Shown here in pieces: positions 27,640 to 38,101 of a stretch of 64,000 nt of DNA; the stretch's first letter is position 1; the number at the start of each line of letters is the position of its first letter. Both the position numbers and the translations under genes were made by a program. The notes under the pieces were generated by a model that saw nothing but the letters and a program-made list of their open reading frames with translations, did no database searches and was not told the DNA's origin. Source of the DNA: Ovoidimarina sediminis (GTDB lineage Bacteria > Pseudomonadota > Alphaproteobacteria > Rhodobacterales > Rhodobacteraceae); NCBI RefSeq assembly GCF_032586175.1, contig NZ_JAWHTE010000015.1, positions 1 to 64,000 on the forward strand, given 5' to 3'.

Positions 27640-28515
27640 ATGGCTATCACCGCCGCACTCGTGAAAGAGCTCCGCGACAAGACCGGCGCGGGCATGATGG
27701 ACGCCAAGAAGGCGCTCGTGGAAACCGACGGCGACATGGAAGCCGCGGTCGACTGGCTGCGCACGAAGGGCCTTGCGAAAGCCGCGAAGAAATCGGGCCG
27801 CACCGCCGCTGAGGGCCTCGTCGCCGTTCAGGTGGACGGTGGCACGGGCGTCGCCGTCGAGGTCAACTCGGAAACCGACTTCGTGGCCCGGAATGCCGAG
27901 TTCCAGGAAATGGTCGCTAGCATTGCGGACATCGCGACTGGCGTCGACAGCGTCGAGGCGCTTCTGGCCGCCGATATGGGCGGCAAGTCGGTGCAGGACA
28001 CGCTGACCGACAAGGTTGCGACGATCGGCGAGAACATGTCGGTCCGCCGGATCGTCAAGGTTACGGGCCAGAACGTCGTGTCCTACGTCCACAATGCCGC
28101 GACGACCGGCATGGGCCAGATCGGGGTTCTCGTGGCCTTCACCGGCGACGATGCGGCCACGGCACGCCAGGTGGCGATGCATGTCGCGGCGACAAGTCCG
28201 GCCTCGCTGAACGAAGCCGATCTTGACCCCTCCGTGGTCGAGAAGGAGCGCGCGGTTCAGATGGATATCGCCCGCGAAAGCGGCAAGCCCGAAGCGGTGA
28301 TCGAGAAGATGATCGAAGGCCGGATGAAGAAGTTCCTTTCCGAGGTCACGCTTCTCAACCAGCAATTCGTGGTCAACCCCGACGTAACCGTCGGCGCCGC
28401 CGCGAAGGAGGCCGGGATCGAGATCACGGGCTTTGCCCGGGTCGAGGTCGGCGAAGGCATCGAGAAAGTCGAGGAAGACTTCGCGGCTGAGGTGGCGAAG
28501 GCCGCCCAGGGCTGA
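27640..28515 (+). CDS. tsf: Elongation factor Ts
   Basis: A 291-residue nucleotide exchange factor that regenerates EF-Tu-GTP. The amino terminus AALVKELRDKTGAGMMDAKKAL, the TDFVARN motif contacting EF-Tu and the coiled-coil region are all present. AGGAGACGAG precedes the ATG. It ends with a strong intrinsic terminator and forms the usual rpsB-tsf unit. Confidence 0.98.
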   Translation: MAITAALVKELRDKTGAGMMDAKKALVETDGDMEAAVDWLRTKGLAKAAKKSGRTAAEGLVAVQVDGGTGVAVEVNSETDFVARNAEFQEMVASIADIATGVDSVEALLAADMGGKSVQDTLTDKVATIGENMSVRRIVKVTGQNVVSYVHNAATTGMGQIGVLVAFTGDDAATARQVAMHVAATSPASLNEADLDPSVVEKERAVQMDIARESGKPEAVIEKMIEGRMKKFLSEVTLLNQQFVVNPDVTVGAAAKEAGIEITGFARVEVGEGIEKVEEDFAAEVAKAAQG

Positions 28516-28541
28516 TCGCCCCACTTTCGAACCAGATCTGG

Positions 28542-28575
28542 AAAGCGCCCGCTGCCTGTGCGGGCGTTTTTCGTT
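28542..28575 (+). terminator. Intrinsic terminator after tsf
   Basis: CGCCCGC (28546-28552) pairs with GCGGGCG (28560-28566), extended by a G-T and two A-T pairs, and is followed by TTTTTCGTTT. It lies 30 bases after the tsf stop, a classical rho-independent terminator. Confidence 0.9.
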
Positions 28576-28584
28576 TAGGCCCGG

Positions 28585-28764
28585 TCAGGAGGTGAATGTG
28601 ATGCGCGGACGCTCCCGCGCCTCGGGCTCCGAAGGCTCCGGCACAAGGCCGAACTCCGCCTCGTCGATCATCTGACCCGTTCGTATCGCCTTCAGCAGCG
28701 CCTCGCTGTAGCGGTTGGGGAATTCGCGTTTCCTGGAGGTCTGAACGGGGATATGTGGGGCCAT
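28585..28764 (-). CDS. 59-residue protein downstream of a CtrA-type box
   Basis: A short protein of 59 residues (start MAPHIPVQTSRKREFPNRYS, later LLKAIRTGQMIDEAEFG) with a basic first half and acidic second half and no signal peptide. I do not recognise the family. An in-frame GTG at 28839 overlapping the RND stop codon would give 84 residues, but a TTAA-N7-TTAA box at 28815-28829 fits a promoter between the two genes, so I favour ATG 28764. Confidence 0.5.
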   Translation of the reverse strand: MAPHIPVQTSRKREFPNRYSEALLKAIRTGQMIDEAEFGLVPEPSEPEARERPRITFTS

Positions 28765-28813
28765 GGCGTGGGATCCTGAGGGGCAGGGGGCCTCGCCAGT
28801 GTTCACCCGATGC

Positions 28814-28830
28814 GTTAACGGCCCGTTAAC
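28814..28830. promoter_or_regulatory. CtrA-type binding site
   Basis: GTTAACGGCCCGTTAAC is a 17-bp perfect inverted repeat that contains TTAA (28815-28818), seven bases, and TTAA (28826-28829) followed by C. This matches the CtrA consensus TTAA-N7-TTAAC on both strands. It lies 50 bases upstream of the 59-residue gene and just past the RND gene stop. Confidence 0.6.
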
Positions 28831-28835
28831 CTCAC

Positions 28836-31800
28836 TCACTCCGCCGCCAGACGCGGGAAGGGCGCGGGGATCGGCGACACCTCCGGCGCCGGCGCCGCCT
28901 CCCGACGCCGCAGCAGCGCGAACATCTGCGGCGTGAAGAAGAAGCTCACCACCGTTGACAGGAACACGCCACCCGCCACCGACATCGCAAACGGCGGCCA
29001 GAACCCGCCCCCGGCGAGGATCAGGGGCAGAAAGCCGCCCGCCGTCGTCAGCGTGGTCGACAGGATGTGCCGGCTCGATCCCGTCACAACCTCCGCCATC
29101 GCCTCGGTATCGCCCGCCCGCGCGGCCGGGCTGGCCTGCAACCCGGTCAGGATGATGATGGCGGCGTTGATCGACACACCGATCGACCCGATCACCCCGA
29201 TGATCGCCGTGATCCCGAACGGGTACTGGAAGACCGCAAGCGCCAGGATCGACAGCCCCGCCGAAAGCACCGCGACCACGAAGGTGATGGCCGAGAGGCG
29301 GAAGGAATTGAAGCTGAGAACGACTGTGGCGATCGACAGGGTGACGATCAGCCCCAGCGGGGCCAGAAGGTTCCCCACGACGTCCGAACGCGCATCGGAA
29401 TCCCCGCCGATTTCCAGCGTGTAGCCGTTGGGTAGGGCGAAGCCGCTTGCCTCCAGCGCCTCACGCGCATCGGCCAGCGCTTCTTGCGGCAGGATATCGG
29501 GCTGAAGAAAGGCCTGAACGGTGTTCACCCGCTGCCCGTCACGCCGCTGGATCGCGCTTTCGGACGGGACGAGGCGGATATCGGCGATGGCGGCCAGAGG
29601 CACGCCCGGCTGCACGCCGGCTACGGCCTGGGCGCGGGCATCTGCGGGCAGGATGCGCAACGTGCCGATCCGCGCAGCATCGGCCCGGATCCCGGCGCCA
29701 TACCGCACGCGGATGGCAAGCTCTTCCCCGGCCTCGATAAGCGAACCGCCTACCGCCCCGTCAAGCCCGGCCTGAAGCTGACGCGCGACACCGGCAAGGT
29801 CGAGCCCGGCCAGCCGCGCCGCCGCCTCGTCGATATCCACGGCCAGCTTCGGTGCCCCGCCTTCGAGATCGGCGCGCACGATCGTGACCGCGGGCCGGGC
29901 AAGCAGAACGGTGCGGATCTCTTCCCCAAGCGCGCGCAGCGTCGTGAGGTCGGGGCCCACCACGCGCAATTCCAGCGGCGCATCGACGGGCGGGCCTTGC
30001 ACAAGGCCGCGCACCAGGATGCGCGCGCCGGGCCAGCTCGCGTCAAGCTCTGCCTGCAGGGGCGACAGAAGCGCGGCGGTCGTGTCGGGATCCGCCGTCG
30101 TGACAAGCGCATGGGCATAGTCCGGCGCCCGGTCGCGATTTCCCACGATGTTGTAGTAGAAGGCGGGAGCGCTCTTGCCGATCACCCAGTTGACGCTGGT
30201 GATCCCGGGGGTGGCGGCCAGATGTGCGTCGATCTCGCGCGCCGTGGCAAGGGTGCGGTCGATCCCCGTGCCCGGCCGAAGCTCCACCTCGATGTGAAAC
30301 TGGTCGCGGTCGACACCGGGAAAGAACTGGGCGGTAAGCGTGGGGAAGCTCATGAACCCCATGACAGGCAGCACAAGCGCGAAGGCCACGGATTTCACGG
30401 GGTTGCGCAGCGTCCAGGCGATCAGCCCGTGAAAGCCCCGCGGCAGCGCCGGAATCGCAAGGCCGGAGCGCTGGCCTGCACCGGGCAGAAACCAGCCCGC
30501 GATGGCGGGCGTCAACGTGATCGCCACGAGGAAAGACCAGACGAGCATCAGCACAACGGCAATGGCGATCGCGCCAACAAAATCGCCCGCAGGCCCCGGC
30601 AGAAGGATCATCGGCACGAAGGACAGGGCCGTGGTGACGGTCGAGGCCAGAAGCGGCACGGTCAGCCGACGCACGGCCTCGCCCACCGCAGCCAGCCGCT
30701 CCATCCCCCGGGCAAGGCGCTGGCGGATCTCGTCGGTCATCACGATTGCGGCGTCGACAAGAAGGCCCAGCGCCACGATCAGCCCGGTGACGGACATCTG
30801 GTGGATCGGAAGGCCGATGAAGTTCATCGTGGCAAGCGTGGCCAGGGAAACGATGGGCAGAACGAAGGCCACGATCAACGCCGCGCGCACACCAAGCGTC
30901 ACCAGAAGCACCCCGACGACAAGCGCCACGCCGATCCCCATGTTCATCGCAACCTCCGCCAGGCGGTCGGCGGTGTAACCGCTCTGGTCGAAGACCTGCA
31001 CAAGCTCGAGCGAGGCGGGAAGTTCGGCGCGGATCGCGGCCAGATCTTCCTCAAGCCAGCCCTGCCACTGATCGATCCGCAGCCCGTCGTTGATCGTCAG
31101 CGAAATCAGGATCGCCGGTTTGCCGTCCGACAGGGCATGCGCTTCCGCCGGGGCCCGCGGCCCGCGGGTGATCTCGGCGATATCGCCGAGCCGCGTAACG
31201 GTACCGCTGCCGTTTTCGGCCACGACAATGCGGGCGACACGTTCGGTCGCCTCGATATCGCCTTCGACATCAAGAAGAAGATCGCTCCCGCCGCCGAAAA
31301 GCCGGCCCGATTGCACCTTGGCGTCCGCCGCCGTGATGGCCGCCGAAACGGCATCTGGCGTGAGGCCGAGCGCGGCGGCGGCATCGGCATCAAGGCGGAC
31401 AAGCACCTCTTCCTCCGGTTCGCCGAACATCTTGACGGTCTTCGTGCCCGCAAGCGTGCGTAGCCGTTCCGCCGCCTCTTCCGCGTAGCGCGCCATGACG
31501 GTGGGCGAGGCGGCCTCGCCCGATGGCCGAAGGGCCAGGATCGCGGCGGCGGCCCCGAAGCTGTCGCTGTCGAATTCGGGCGTCAGCACACCCGCGGGAA
31601 AGTCGCGTTCCGCATCGGCAATCTTGTCGCGCGCCTCCGACCAGATCCCTTCGATCACCCGGGGGTCGACGGTTTCGATCAGCTCCAGCGAGATCACCGA
31701 AACGCCGGTAGCCGAGGTGCTTTCAATCACGCTGATCTCGGGGATCTCGCGCAATTCCTCCTCAAGCGGGCGGGTCACGAGCGATTCCACGCGGTCCGGG

Positions 31801-31958
31801 CTCGCACCGGGATAGGGCGTGGTGATCACCGCGTTGATATTGGTGATCGTCGGGTCCTCCTGCCGCCCGAGCGCGAAGAAGGCCGAAAGCCCGCCGGCCA
31901 CGATCACGAGAAGGGCCAGCGCCACGATGCGCGGTTCGCGAAAGGTAAGCGTGTCCAT
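28836..31958 (-). CDS. RND-family efflux transporter permease subunit
   Basis: A 1040-residue inner-membrane proton-driven pump of the AcrB/MdtB superfamily, with twelve predicted membrane segments and two large periplasmic loops. The start TFREPRIVALALLVIVAGG and the early QEDPTITNINAVITTPYPGASPDRVE are characteristic. In membrane segment 4 the usual Asp-Asp pair reads VDAA, so only Asp402 is kept; this occurs in some RND subfamilies. It follows its membrane-fusion partner after 5 bases. No outer-membrane factor gene is adjacent. Confidence 0.93.
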   Translation of the reverse strand: MDTLTFREPRIVALALLVIVAGGLSAFFALGRQEDPTITNINAVITTPYPGASPDRVESLVTRPLEEELREIPEISVIESTSATGVSVISLELIETVDPRVIEGIWSEARDKIADAERDFPAGVLTPEFDSDSFGAAAAILALRPSGEAASPTVMARYAEEAAERLRTLAGTKTVKMFGEPEEEVLVRLDADAAAALGLTPDAVSAAITAADAKVQSGRLFGGGSDLLLDVEGDIEATERVARIVVAENGSGTVTRLGDIAEITRGPRAPAEAHALSDGKPAILISLTINDGLRIDQWQGWLEEDLAAIRAELPASLELVQVFDQSGYTADRLAEVAMNMGIGVALVVGVLLVTLGVRAALIVAFVLPIVSLATLATMNFIGLPIHQMSVTGLIVALGLLVDAAIVMTDEIRQRLARGMERLAAVGEAVRRLTVPLLASTVTTALSFVPMILLPGPAGDFVGAIAIAVVLMLVWSFLVAITLTPAIAGWFLPGAGQRSGLAIPALPRGFHGLIAWTLRNPVKSVAFALVLPVMGFMSFPTLTAQFFPGVDRDQFHIEVELRPGTGIDRTLATAREIDAHLAATPGITSVNWVIGKSAPAFYYNIVGNRDRAPDYAHALVTTADPDTTAALLSPLQAELDASWPGARILVRGLVQGPPVDAPLELRVVGPDLTTLRALGEEIRTVLLARPAVTIVRADLEGGAPKLAVDIDEAAARLAGLDLAGVARQLQAGLDGAVGGSLIEAGEELAIRVRYGAGIRADAARIGTLRILPADARAQAVAGVQPGVPLAAIADIRLVPSESAIQRRDGQRVNTVQAFLQPDILPQEALADAREALEASGFALPNGYTLEIGGDSDARSDVVGNLLAPLGLIVTLSIATVVLSFNSFRLSAITFVVAVLSAGLSILALAVFQYPFGITAIIGVIGSIGVSINAAIIILTGLQASPAARAGDTEAMAEVVTGSSRHILSTTLTTAGGFLPLILAGGGFWPPFAMSVAGGVFLSTVVSFFFTPQMFALLRRREAAPAPEVSPIPAPFPRLAAE

Positions 31959-31963
31959 GGCGA

Positions 31964-33118
31964 TCAGCTTTCGGGGGACGGGGCGATGCGCTGCCCGTCG
32001 GCCACGCGGTGCGGGCCTTCAGCGACGATCTGCACGCCATCGGGCAGGGCGCCCCGCACGAAGGCGCGGTCGCCGTCGAGGTGGATCAGTTCCACCGCCT
32101 CGCGGCGGGCGACGGGGCCTGCGCCGGTGTCGTCGACGAGGTACAGCGTCCAGAGCCCGCGAATGCCCTCGCCAAGCGCGGCGGTTGCGACCCAGCCGCC
32201 GGTTCCCGCAACCTCGCGGGTCAGGGTAATGTGGCCGAGCGCCCCATCGGCGGCCTGGGCCCCCTCGGGCAGCGCAAGAAGGACGTCGCGGGTGCGGGTG
32301 ACCGGGTCGATATCGTCGCGAAGGCGTTCGACCGTGGCCGCATGTGTGATCCCGCCGATCTCGATCTCAAGCGCGTCACCAGGGGCAATCTGCGCGGCCA
32401 CCTCTGCCGGAAGACCGGCGCGGAAGCGCGGCGCGGCGGCCTCGAAAAGGTCGATCACCGGCGCACCGCCCGCCACACGCGCGCCCACATCTGCGCGGCG
32501 CGCGCCCACAACGGCATCGAACGGCGCCCGGATCACTGCCTTGTCGAGCGCGATCTCGATCGAGGTGATCGTGGCCTCGGCGGCGCGTACCTCTGCCTCG
32601 AGCCCCGCCACCGCAAGCCGCGCCTCGTCATAGCGCTGGCGCGACACGTGGTTGCCGTCAAGAAGCGCCTTCTGCCGGTCCGCCGTCAGCTCTGCCAGAT
32701 CGCGCCGGGCGGCGAGCGCATCGCGCGCCGCAACGCGGGCGGCAAGATCGGCCTCGAGCGCGCGGGTATCGAGCCGGGCGACGACTGCGCCCTCCGCCAC
32801 CCTGTCGCCCTCGTCGAGCGGAAGCGCCGCGATGGTACCGCCCTGTTCGAAGCCGATGGCCGTCCTCTGCCGCGCCTCGACACGTCCCGAATACTCTGTC
32901 CGGATTGTGTAGCTGTCGGCCAGAACAAGGGACGCGGTGGTCACCGGCAGAGGCGGCGCGGCGGCGACCGTGGGGGCGAGATCGGCGCGAGCCGCAAGCG
33001 TGCCGGCCCCCGAATAGGCCAGCGCACCGGCAATCGCGACGGCAGAAGTGGTGCCGATCAGAATGGCCGCGCGGCGCGCCACGCGGAACAAGAGGCTATG
33101 GGAAGATGTGTCGGTCAT
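31964..33118 (-). CDS. RND efflux periplasmic adaptor (membrane fusion protein)
   Basis: A 384-residue HlyD/AcrA-type adaptor with an N-terminal membrane anchor (about 15-40), a lipoyl-type half motif (GFEQGGTIAALPLDEGDRVAEG), a central coiled-coil hairpin (about 110-190), the second lipoyl half (AVIRAPFDAVVGARRADVG) and beta-barrel domains. It links the pump to an outer-membrane channel. It is first in the operon and divergent from the tetR gene, across a region with tandem operators. Confidence 0.92.
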   Translation of the reverse strand: MTDTSSHSLLFRVARRAAILIGTTSAVAIAGALAYSGAGTLAARADLAPTVAAAPPLPVTTASLVLADSYTIRTEYSGRVEARQRTAIGFEQGGTIAALPLDEGDRVAEGAVVARLDTRALEADLAARVAARDALAARRDLAELTADRQKALLDGNHVSRQRYDEARLAVAGLEAEVRAAEATITSIEIALDKAVIRAPFDAVVGARRADVGARVAGGAPVIDLFEAAAPRFRAGLPAEVAAQIAPGDALEIEIGGITHAATVERLRDDIDPVTRTRDVLLALPEGAQAADGALGHITLTREVAGTGGWVATAALGEGIRGLWTLYLVDDTGAGPVARREAVELIHLDGDRAFVRGALPDGVQIVAEGPHRVADGQRIAPSPES

Positions 33119-33297
33119 GAAGCGGCCCGATCTGCAAGGAGAAGCAGGGAAACCCCGGTCTGGCCCGCCGCGCCGCCAAGAGAGGAAGGGGACGCGGCGC
33201 GGCAGGCCAGAGGCGACGTTTCGGCCACAGGCTGGGGGAGCCTTGGCCTGAGGGCATCTGAATGTGGGTTGGCATTCATGGTCCCGTCGCCTATATG

Positions 33298-33330
33298 GTT
33301 AGTGGTGCTAACTTAGTTAGAGGCTCTAAC
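33298..33330. promoter_or_regulatory. Tandem palindromic operators of the efflux regulator
   Basis: Two 15-bp palindromes lie 18 bp apart centre to centre: GTTAGTGGTGCTAAC (33298-33312, imperfect inside) and GTTAGAGGCTCTAAC (33316-33330, perfect). Both have the half site GTTAG/CTAAC. They sit in the 260-base divergent region between the adaptor and tetR genes, where an autoregulatory TetR repressor should bind. The spacing puts both on nearly the same DNA face. Confidence 0.75.
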
Positions 33331-33378
33331 TTCGGGGGTCAAGACAAAGGAAGCGTTTTTCCGTAATCAGGGGTCGCA

Positions 33379-33984
33379 ATGAACGACGTGACGGCCAAAA
33401 CCCGCTATCACCACGGTGATCTGCGCCAGCAGCTCATCACTGCAACCCGTGCGCTCGTGGAAGAGAAGGGGCCCGACGGCTTCTCGGTGTCCGAGGCGTG
33501 CCGGGCGGCCGGGGTGTCGACGGCGGCCCCCTACAAGCATTTCCAGGACCGGACCGAAATCCTTCAGGCCGTGGCGATGGAAGGGTTCGGGGAAATGACG
33601 GAGGCCTTTCACCTGGCCCTGAAGGACAAGCCTGAGGGCTCTCTCGCGGCAATCGCCGCCATCGGCATCGCCTATGTCCGTTTCGCCGAGGCGAACCCCG
33701 AAGTCTTCCGCATGATGTTTGCCTTCAAGGACAAGACCGAGGCGATGGAAGCCTCGGGCATGGGCTGCTACGGCGTCCTCCTCGGGCAGATCGCTGCCTA
33801 TCTCGGGCAGGACGAGATCGACGAAGCCGTTCTGGCCCTCGGCTTCCCGCTCTGGACGTTCGTGCACGGGCTCTCGTTCCTGTCGATCGACGGGAAATGC
33901 GAGACCGGCAAAGCGGTGCTCACCATGGAAGAGATGGTGGTGGAGGCGACGCGCCGGCTTCTGAGCGAGGCGCGCCCCGCCTGA
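33379..33984 (+). CDS. TetR/AcrR-family transcriptional regulator
   Basis: A 201-residue repressor. The N-terminal HTH (about 10-56: YHHGDLRQQLITATRALVEE, FSVSEACRAAGVSTAAPYKHF) is canonical; the C-terminal part (AIAAIGIAYVRFAEANPEVFRMMF) matches the WHG-type ligand-binding domain. It is divergent from the RND operon with two palindromes between them, so it most likely represses the pump and itself until a ligand binds. It is convergent with glpK, with adjoining ends. Confidence 0.92.
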   Translation: MNDVTAKTRYHHGDLRQQLITATRALVEEKGPDGFSVSEACRAAGVSTAAPYKHFQDRTEILQAVAMEGFGEMTEAFHLALKDKPEGSLAAIAAIGIAYVRFAEANPEVFRMMFAFKDKTEAMEASGMGCYGVLLGQIAAYLGQDEIDEAVLALGFPLWTFVHGLSFLSIDGKCETGKAVLTMEEMVVEATRRLLSEARPA

Positions 33985-35475
<1,491 letters not shown>

Positions 35476-35546
35476 GAAGTGCCTCCCTGTCGCCGGGGCG
35501 GTTCACGCCCGCGCGCCGTCCCGAAGTGTTCCTTGTCGTTTGTTGC

Positions 35547-37148
35547 CTATCCGGCCGCCGCCGTCACCCGGGTTTTTGAGCGTTCGGCCTGCATCCAGTC
35601 ATCAAGCGCAGCGATCTCCCCGGCGGTCATCCGCAGCCCGAGTTTGGAGCGCCGCCAGAGGATGTCAGCGGCATGAAGCGCGTATTCGCGGGCCATGAGC
35701 CACCGCACCTCGGCCTCGGTCAGGGTGCCCCCGAAGGCCTGACCCAGGTCTTCAGCCGATGTGGCGCCGCCCAGAATGTCGCGCGCTTCGGTGCCATAGG
35801 CGCGCACGAGGCGGCGGGCCCAGCGGGTGTCGAGGAAAGAATAATCCCGCTCGAGCCCCGCGATCAGATCGGCCACGCCCGAAACCGGAAAATCGCCGCC
35901 CGGAAGCGGAACACCTGCCGTCCACGCCCCCTTCGTTCCGGGGAAGTGGTGCAGGAACTTCTCCACCGATTGCTCGGCCAGCTTGCGATGGGTCGTGATC
36001 TTGCCGCCGAAGATGTTCAGAACGGGCGGGCCGTCTTCGTCAAGCGACAGCACGTAATCCCGTGTCGCCGCCGTGGCCGATTTCGCGCCGTCGTCGTATA
36101 GCGGGCGAACGCCCGAGTAGGTCCACACGATATCGTCGCGCGTTACCGGTTTCTTGAAATACTGCGAGGCGAAGGCGCAGAGGTAATCCTGCTCCTCCTC
36201 GGTCGCGTGCGCGGTCGACGGATCATCGGTATGTTCCTTGTCCGTCGTGCCGATCAGCGTGAAGTCGGTTTCATAGGGGATCGCGAAGATGATCCGCCCG
36301 TCGGTGCCCTGGAAGAAATAGCACTTCTCGTGGTCGAACAGCTTCTTCGTCACGATATGGCTGCCGCGGACTAGGCGGATGCCTTCGCTGGAATTGAGGC
36401 GGATCGCATTGCGGATCACGTCCTCAACCCAGGGGCCGCCGGCGTTCACCAGCATCTTCGCGCGATAGGTCTGGCGGCTTTTGTCCTCGGTGTTCTCGGT
36501 CTCGATCACCCAGTGATCGCCATCGCGTTCGGCAGAGACAACCTTGGTGCGCGTCAGGATCTGGGCCCCCCGCGCCTCGGCATCCCGCGCGGTCAGGGCC
36601 ACAAGGCGCGAATCCTCGACCCAGCAATCGGAATACTCGAAGGCCTTGCGGAACTTGTCGTTGAGCGGCGCCCCCGCCGGATCGCTTGTCAGATCGAGGG
36701 TCTTCGTGCCAGGCAGGATCTCGCGCCCGCCCAGGTGATCGTAAAGGAAAAGCCCGAAGCGGATCATCCAGGCCGGGCGTCGGCCCTTCAGCCAAGGCAT
36801 GATGGTAGACACGACCCGGCTCGCCGGGGTCGAGGTGTCGAACCGCATATCCTTATGAAACGGCAGAACGAAGCGCATCGGCCAGCTGATATGCGGCATC
36901 GCCTTCAGAAGCGTTTCGCGTTCCTCCAGTGAATGCCGGACGAGGTTCACCTCGAAGAATTCAAGATAGCGCAGCCCGCCGTGAAACAGCTTCGTCGAAG
37001 CCGAGGACGTGGCGCTTGCAAGATCCGACATCTCCGCCAGCCGTACCGAAAGCCCGCGGCCCTGTGCATCGCGGGCAATGGCGACGCCATTGATGCCGCC
37101 GCCGATGACGAAGATATCGCTCGTGTCTGTGCTGTCCGCAGAAGTCAC
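35547..37148 (-). CDS. glpD: Aerobic glycerol-3-phosphate dehydrogenase
   Basis: A 533-residue FAD-dependent, membrane-associated enzyme oxidising glycerol 3-phosphate to dihydroxyacetone phosphate and feeding electrons to quinone. The dinucleotide fold DIFVIGGGINGVAIARDAQGRG starts at about residue 10, and SSASTKLFHGGLRYLE and GGKITTHRKLAEQ are typical of GlpD. I chose the GTG at 37148, which places the FAD motif at the expected distance; the long open frame upstream is not conserved. It is the first gene of glpD-glpK. Confidence 0.95.
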   Translation of the reverse strand: MTSADSTDTSDIFVIGGGINGVAIARDAQGRGLSVRLAEMSDLASATSSASTKLFHGGLRYLEFFEVNLVRHSLEERETLLKAMPHISWPMRFVLPFHKDMRFDTSTPASRVVSTIMPWLKGRRPAWMIRFGLFLYDHLGGREILPGTKTLDLTSDPAGAPLNDKFRKAFEYSDCWVEDSRLVALTARDAEARGAQILTRTKVVSAERDGDHWVIETENTEDKSRQTYRAKMLVNAGGPWVEDVIRNAIRLNSSEGIRLVRGSHIVTKKLFDHEKCYFFQGTDGRIIFAIPYETDFTLIGTTDKEHTDDPSTAHATEEEQDYLCAFASQYFKKPVTRDDIVWTYSGVRPLYDDGAKSATAATRDYVLSLDEDGPPVLNIFGGKITTHRKLAEQSVEKFLHHFPGTKGAWTAGVPLPGGDFPVSGVADLIAGLERDYSFLDTRWARRLVRAYGTEARDILGGATSAEDLGQAFGGTLTEAEVRWLMAREYALHAADILWRRSKLGLRMTAGEIAALDDWMQAERSKTRVTAAAG

Positions 37149-37270
37149 GCGAAGCCAGTCCTTTCTGTTCTCGCTTCCGGCAAACTTTCCGGTCTGGCGC
37201 GGAAGTGTCAACGTGTCATGGGGGCGCTTGCCCCTTGGGAATTCCTTTCGGGCCGCGGGGCGGGCAGGGG

Positions 37271-38101
37271 CTATTGCGCCCCCTGATCGCGCACCTGGTC
37301 GACCGAGACATGCGCATCGAGCGTTTCCTGCCCGGCCCCCTTCAGGACACCCCGGATCGGGGCGGCGCCGTCGGCATCGAGACCCGAACCTACCCGGATG
37401 TAATGCGCATCGGGGCATTTGCCATTCGACGCGTCGAACCCGACCCAGCCGAGATCGGGAACGTAAAGCTCCGCCCAGGCGTGGCTGGCCTCATGCGCGC
37501 CGTCTTCCTCCGAGGCGAAGAGGTAGCCCGTGACATAGCGTGCCGGGATTCCGATCGATCGCGCGGCGGCAATGATGACATGGGCGTGATCCTGGCAGAC
37601 CCCATGACCGAGGGCGAGTGCCTCGGCCGCCGTGGTGCCATGCTCCGTCTCGCCGGGGGTGTAGGCGATGGCCTCTTCCACCGCGTCCATGATCGCGTGC
37701 GACCGTGCCAGAACGTCGGTTTCCGAGACGTCGCTGGTGGCGGACCGGGCCAGATCGAGGATCGCGCGGTCGGGCAGTGTGGCGCGGGTGGTGCGCAGGT
37801 AGGCCTGGGGCGGCACACGCTCCCGCAGCCCCTTCAGAACCCCGCCGCAATCGACGGTCTCGACGGTGCCGGTGACGCGGATCGTCAGGCTTTCCACCGC
37901 GCCCATCAGTGTTGCGGTCTCAACCCAGTCGCCCGCCCCGTCGCGAAAGCCCGCGCCGATCGCTGCGGCCCCGGCATCCACCTGCCAGTCCAGCGTCTGC
38001 TGGTTCTCGCATTCCGTGGGCCAGAGCCGCAGGGTCTGGACGACCCCGTGCATCGGCGGATCGAAGTGATAGGTGGTGGCGTGATCGACCTGAAGCCTCA
38101 T
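37271..38101 (-). CDS. Transglutaminase-like peptidase domain protein
   Basis: A 276-residue papain-like protein with an N-terminal beta domain and a transglutaminase core. The presumed triad is Cys169 (GHGVCQDHAH), His207 (SHAWAEL) and Asp223 (GFDASNG). It is last in an operon with an alpha-E protein and a circularly permuted ATP-grasp enzyme, overlapping the former by 4 bases. In published comparative-genomic work this trio is predicted to make or process a peptide tag; the real substrate is unknown. Confidence 0.88.
   Translation of the reverse strand: MRLQVDHATTYHFDPPMHGVVQTLRLWPTECENQQTLDWQVDAGAAAIGAGFRDGAGDWVETATLMGAVESLTIRVTGTVETVDCGGVLKGLRERVPPQAYLRTTRATLPDRAILDLARSATSDVSETDVLARSHAIMDAVEEAIAYTPGETEHGTTAAEALALGHGVCQDHAHVIIAAARSIGIPARYVTGYLFASEEDGAHEASHAWAELYVPDLGWVGFDASNGKCPDAHYIRVGSGLDADGAAPIRGVLKGAGQETLDAHVSVDQVRDQGAQ

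Noticed and set aside
28765..28839. GTG start at 28839 for the small gene, coupled to the RND stop
   Set aside because: It would put the CtrA-type palindrome inside the coding region and add residues of no evident structure; ATG 28764 is simpler, though coupling is not excluded.
29484..31463. 659-codon open frame on the + strand
   Set aside because: It mirrors the RND permease on the other strand and has the biased composition of a shadow frame.
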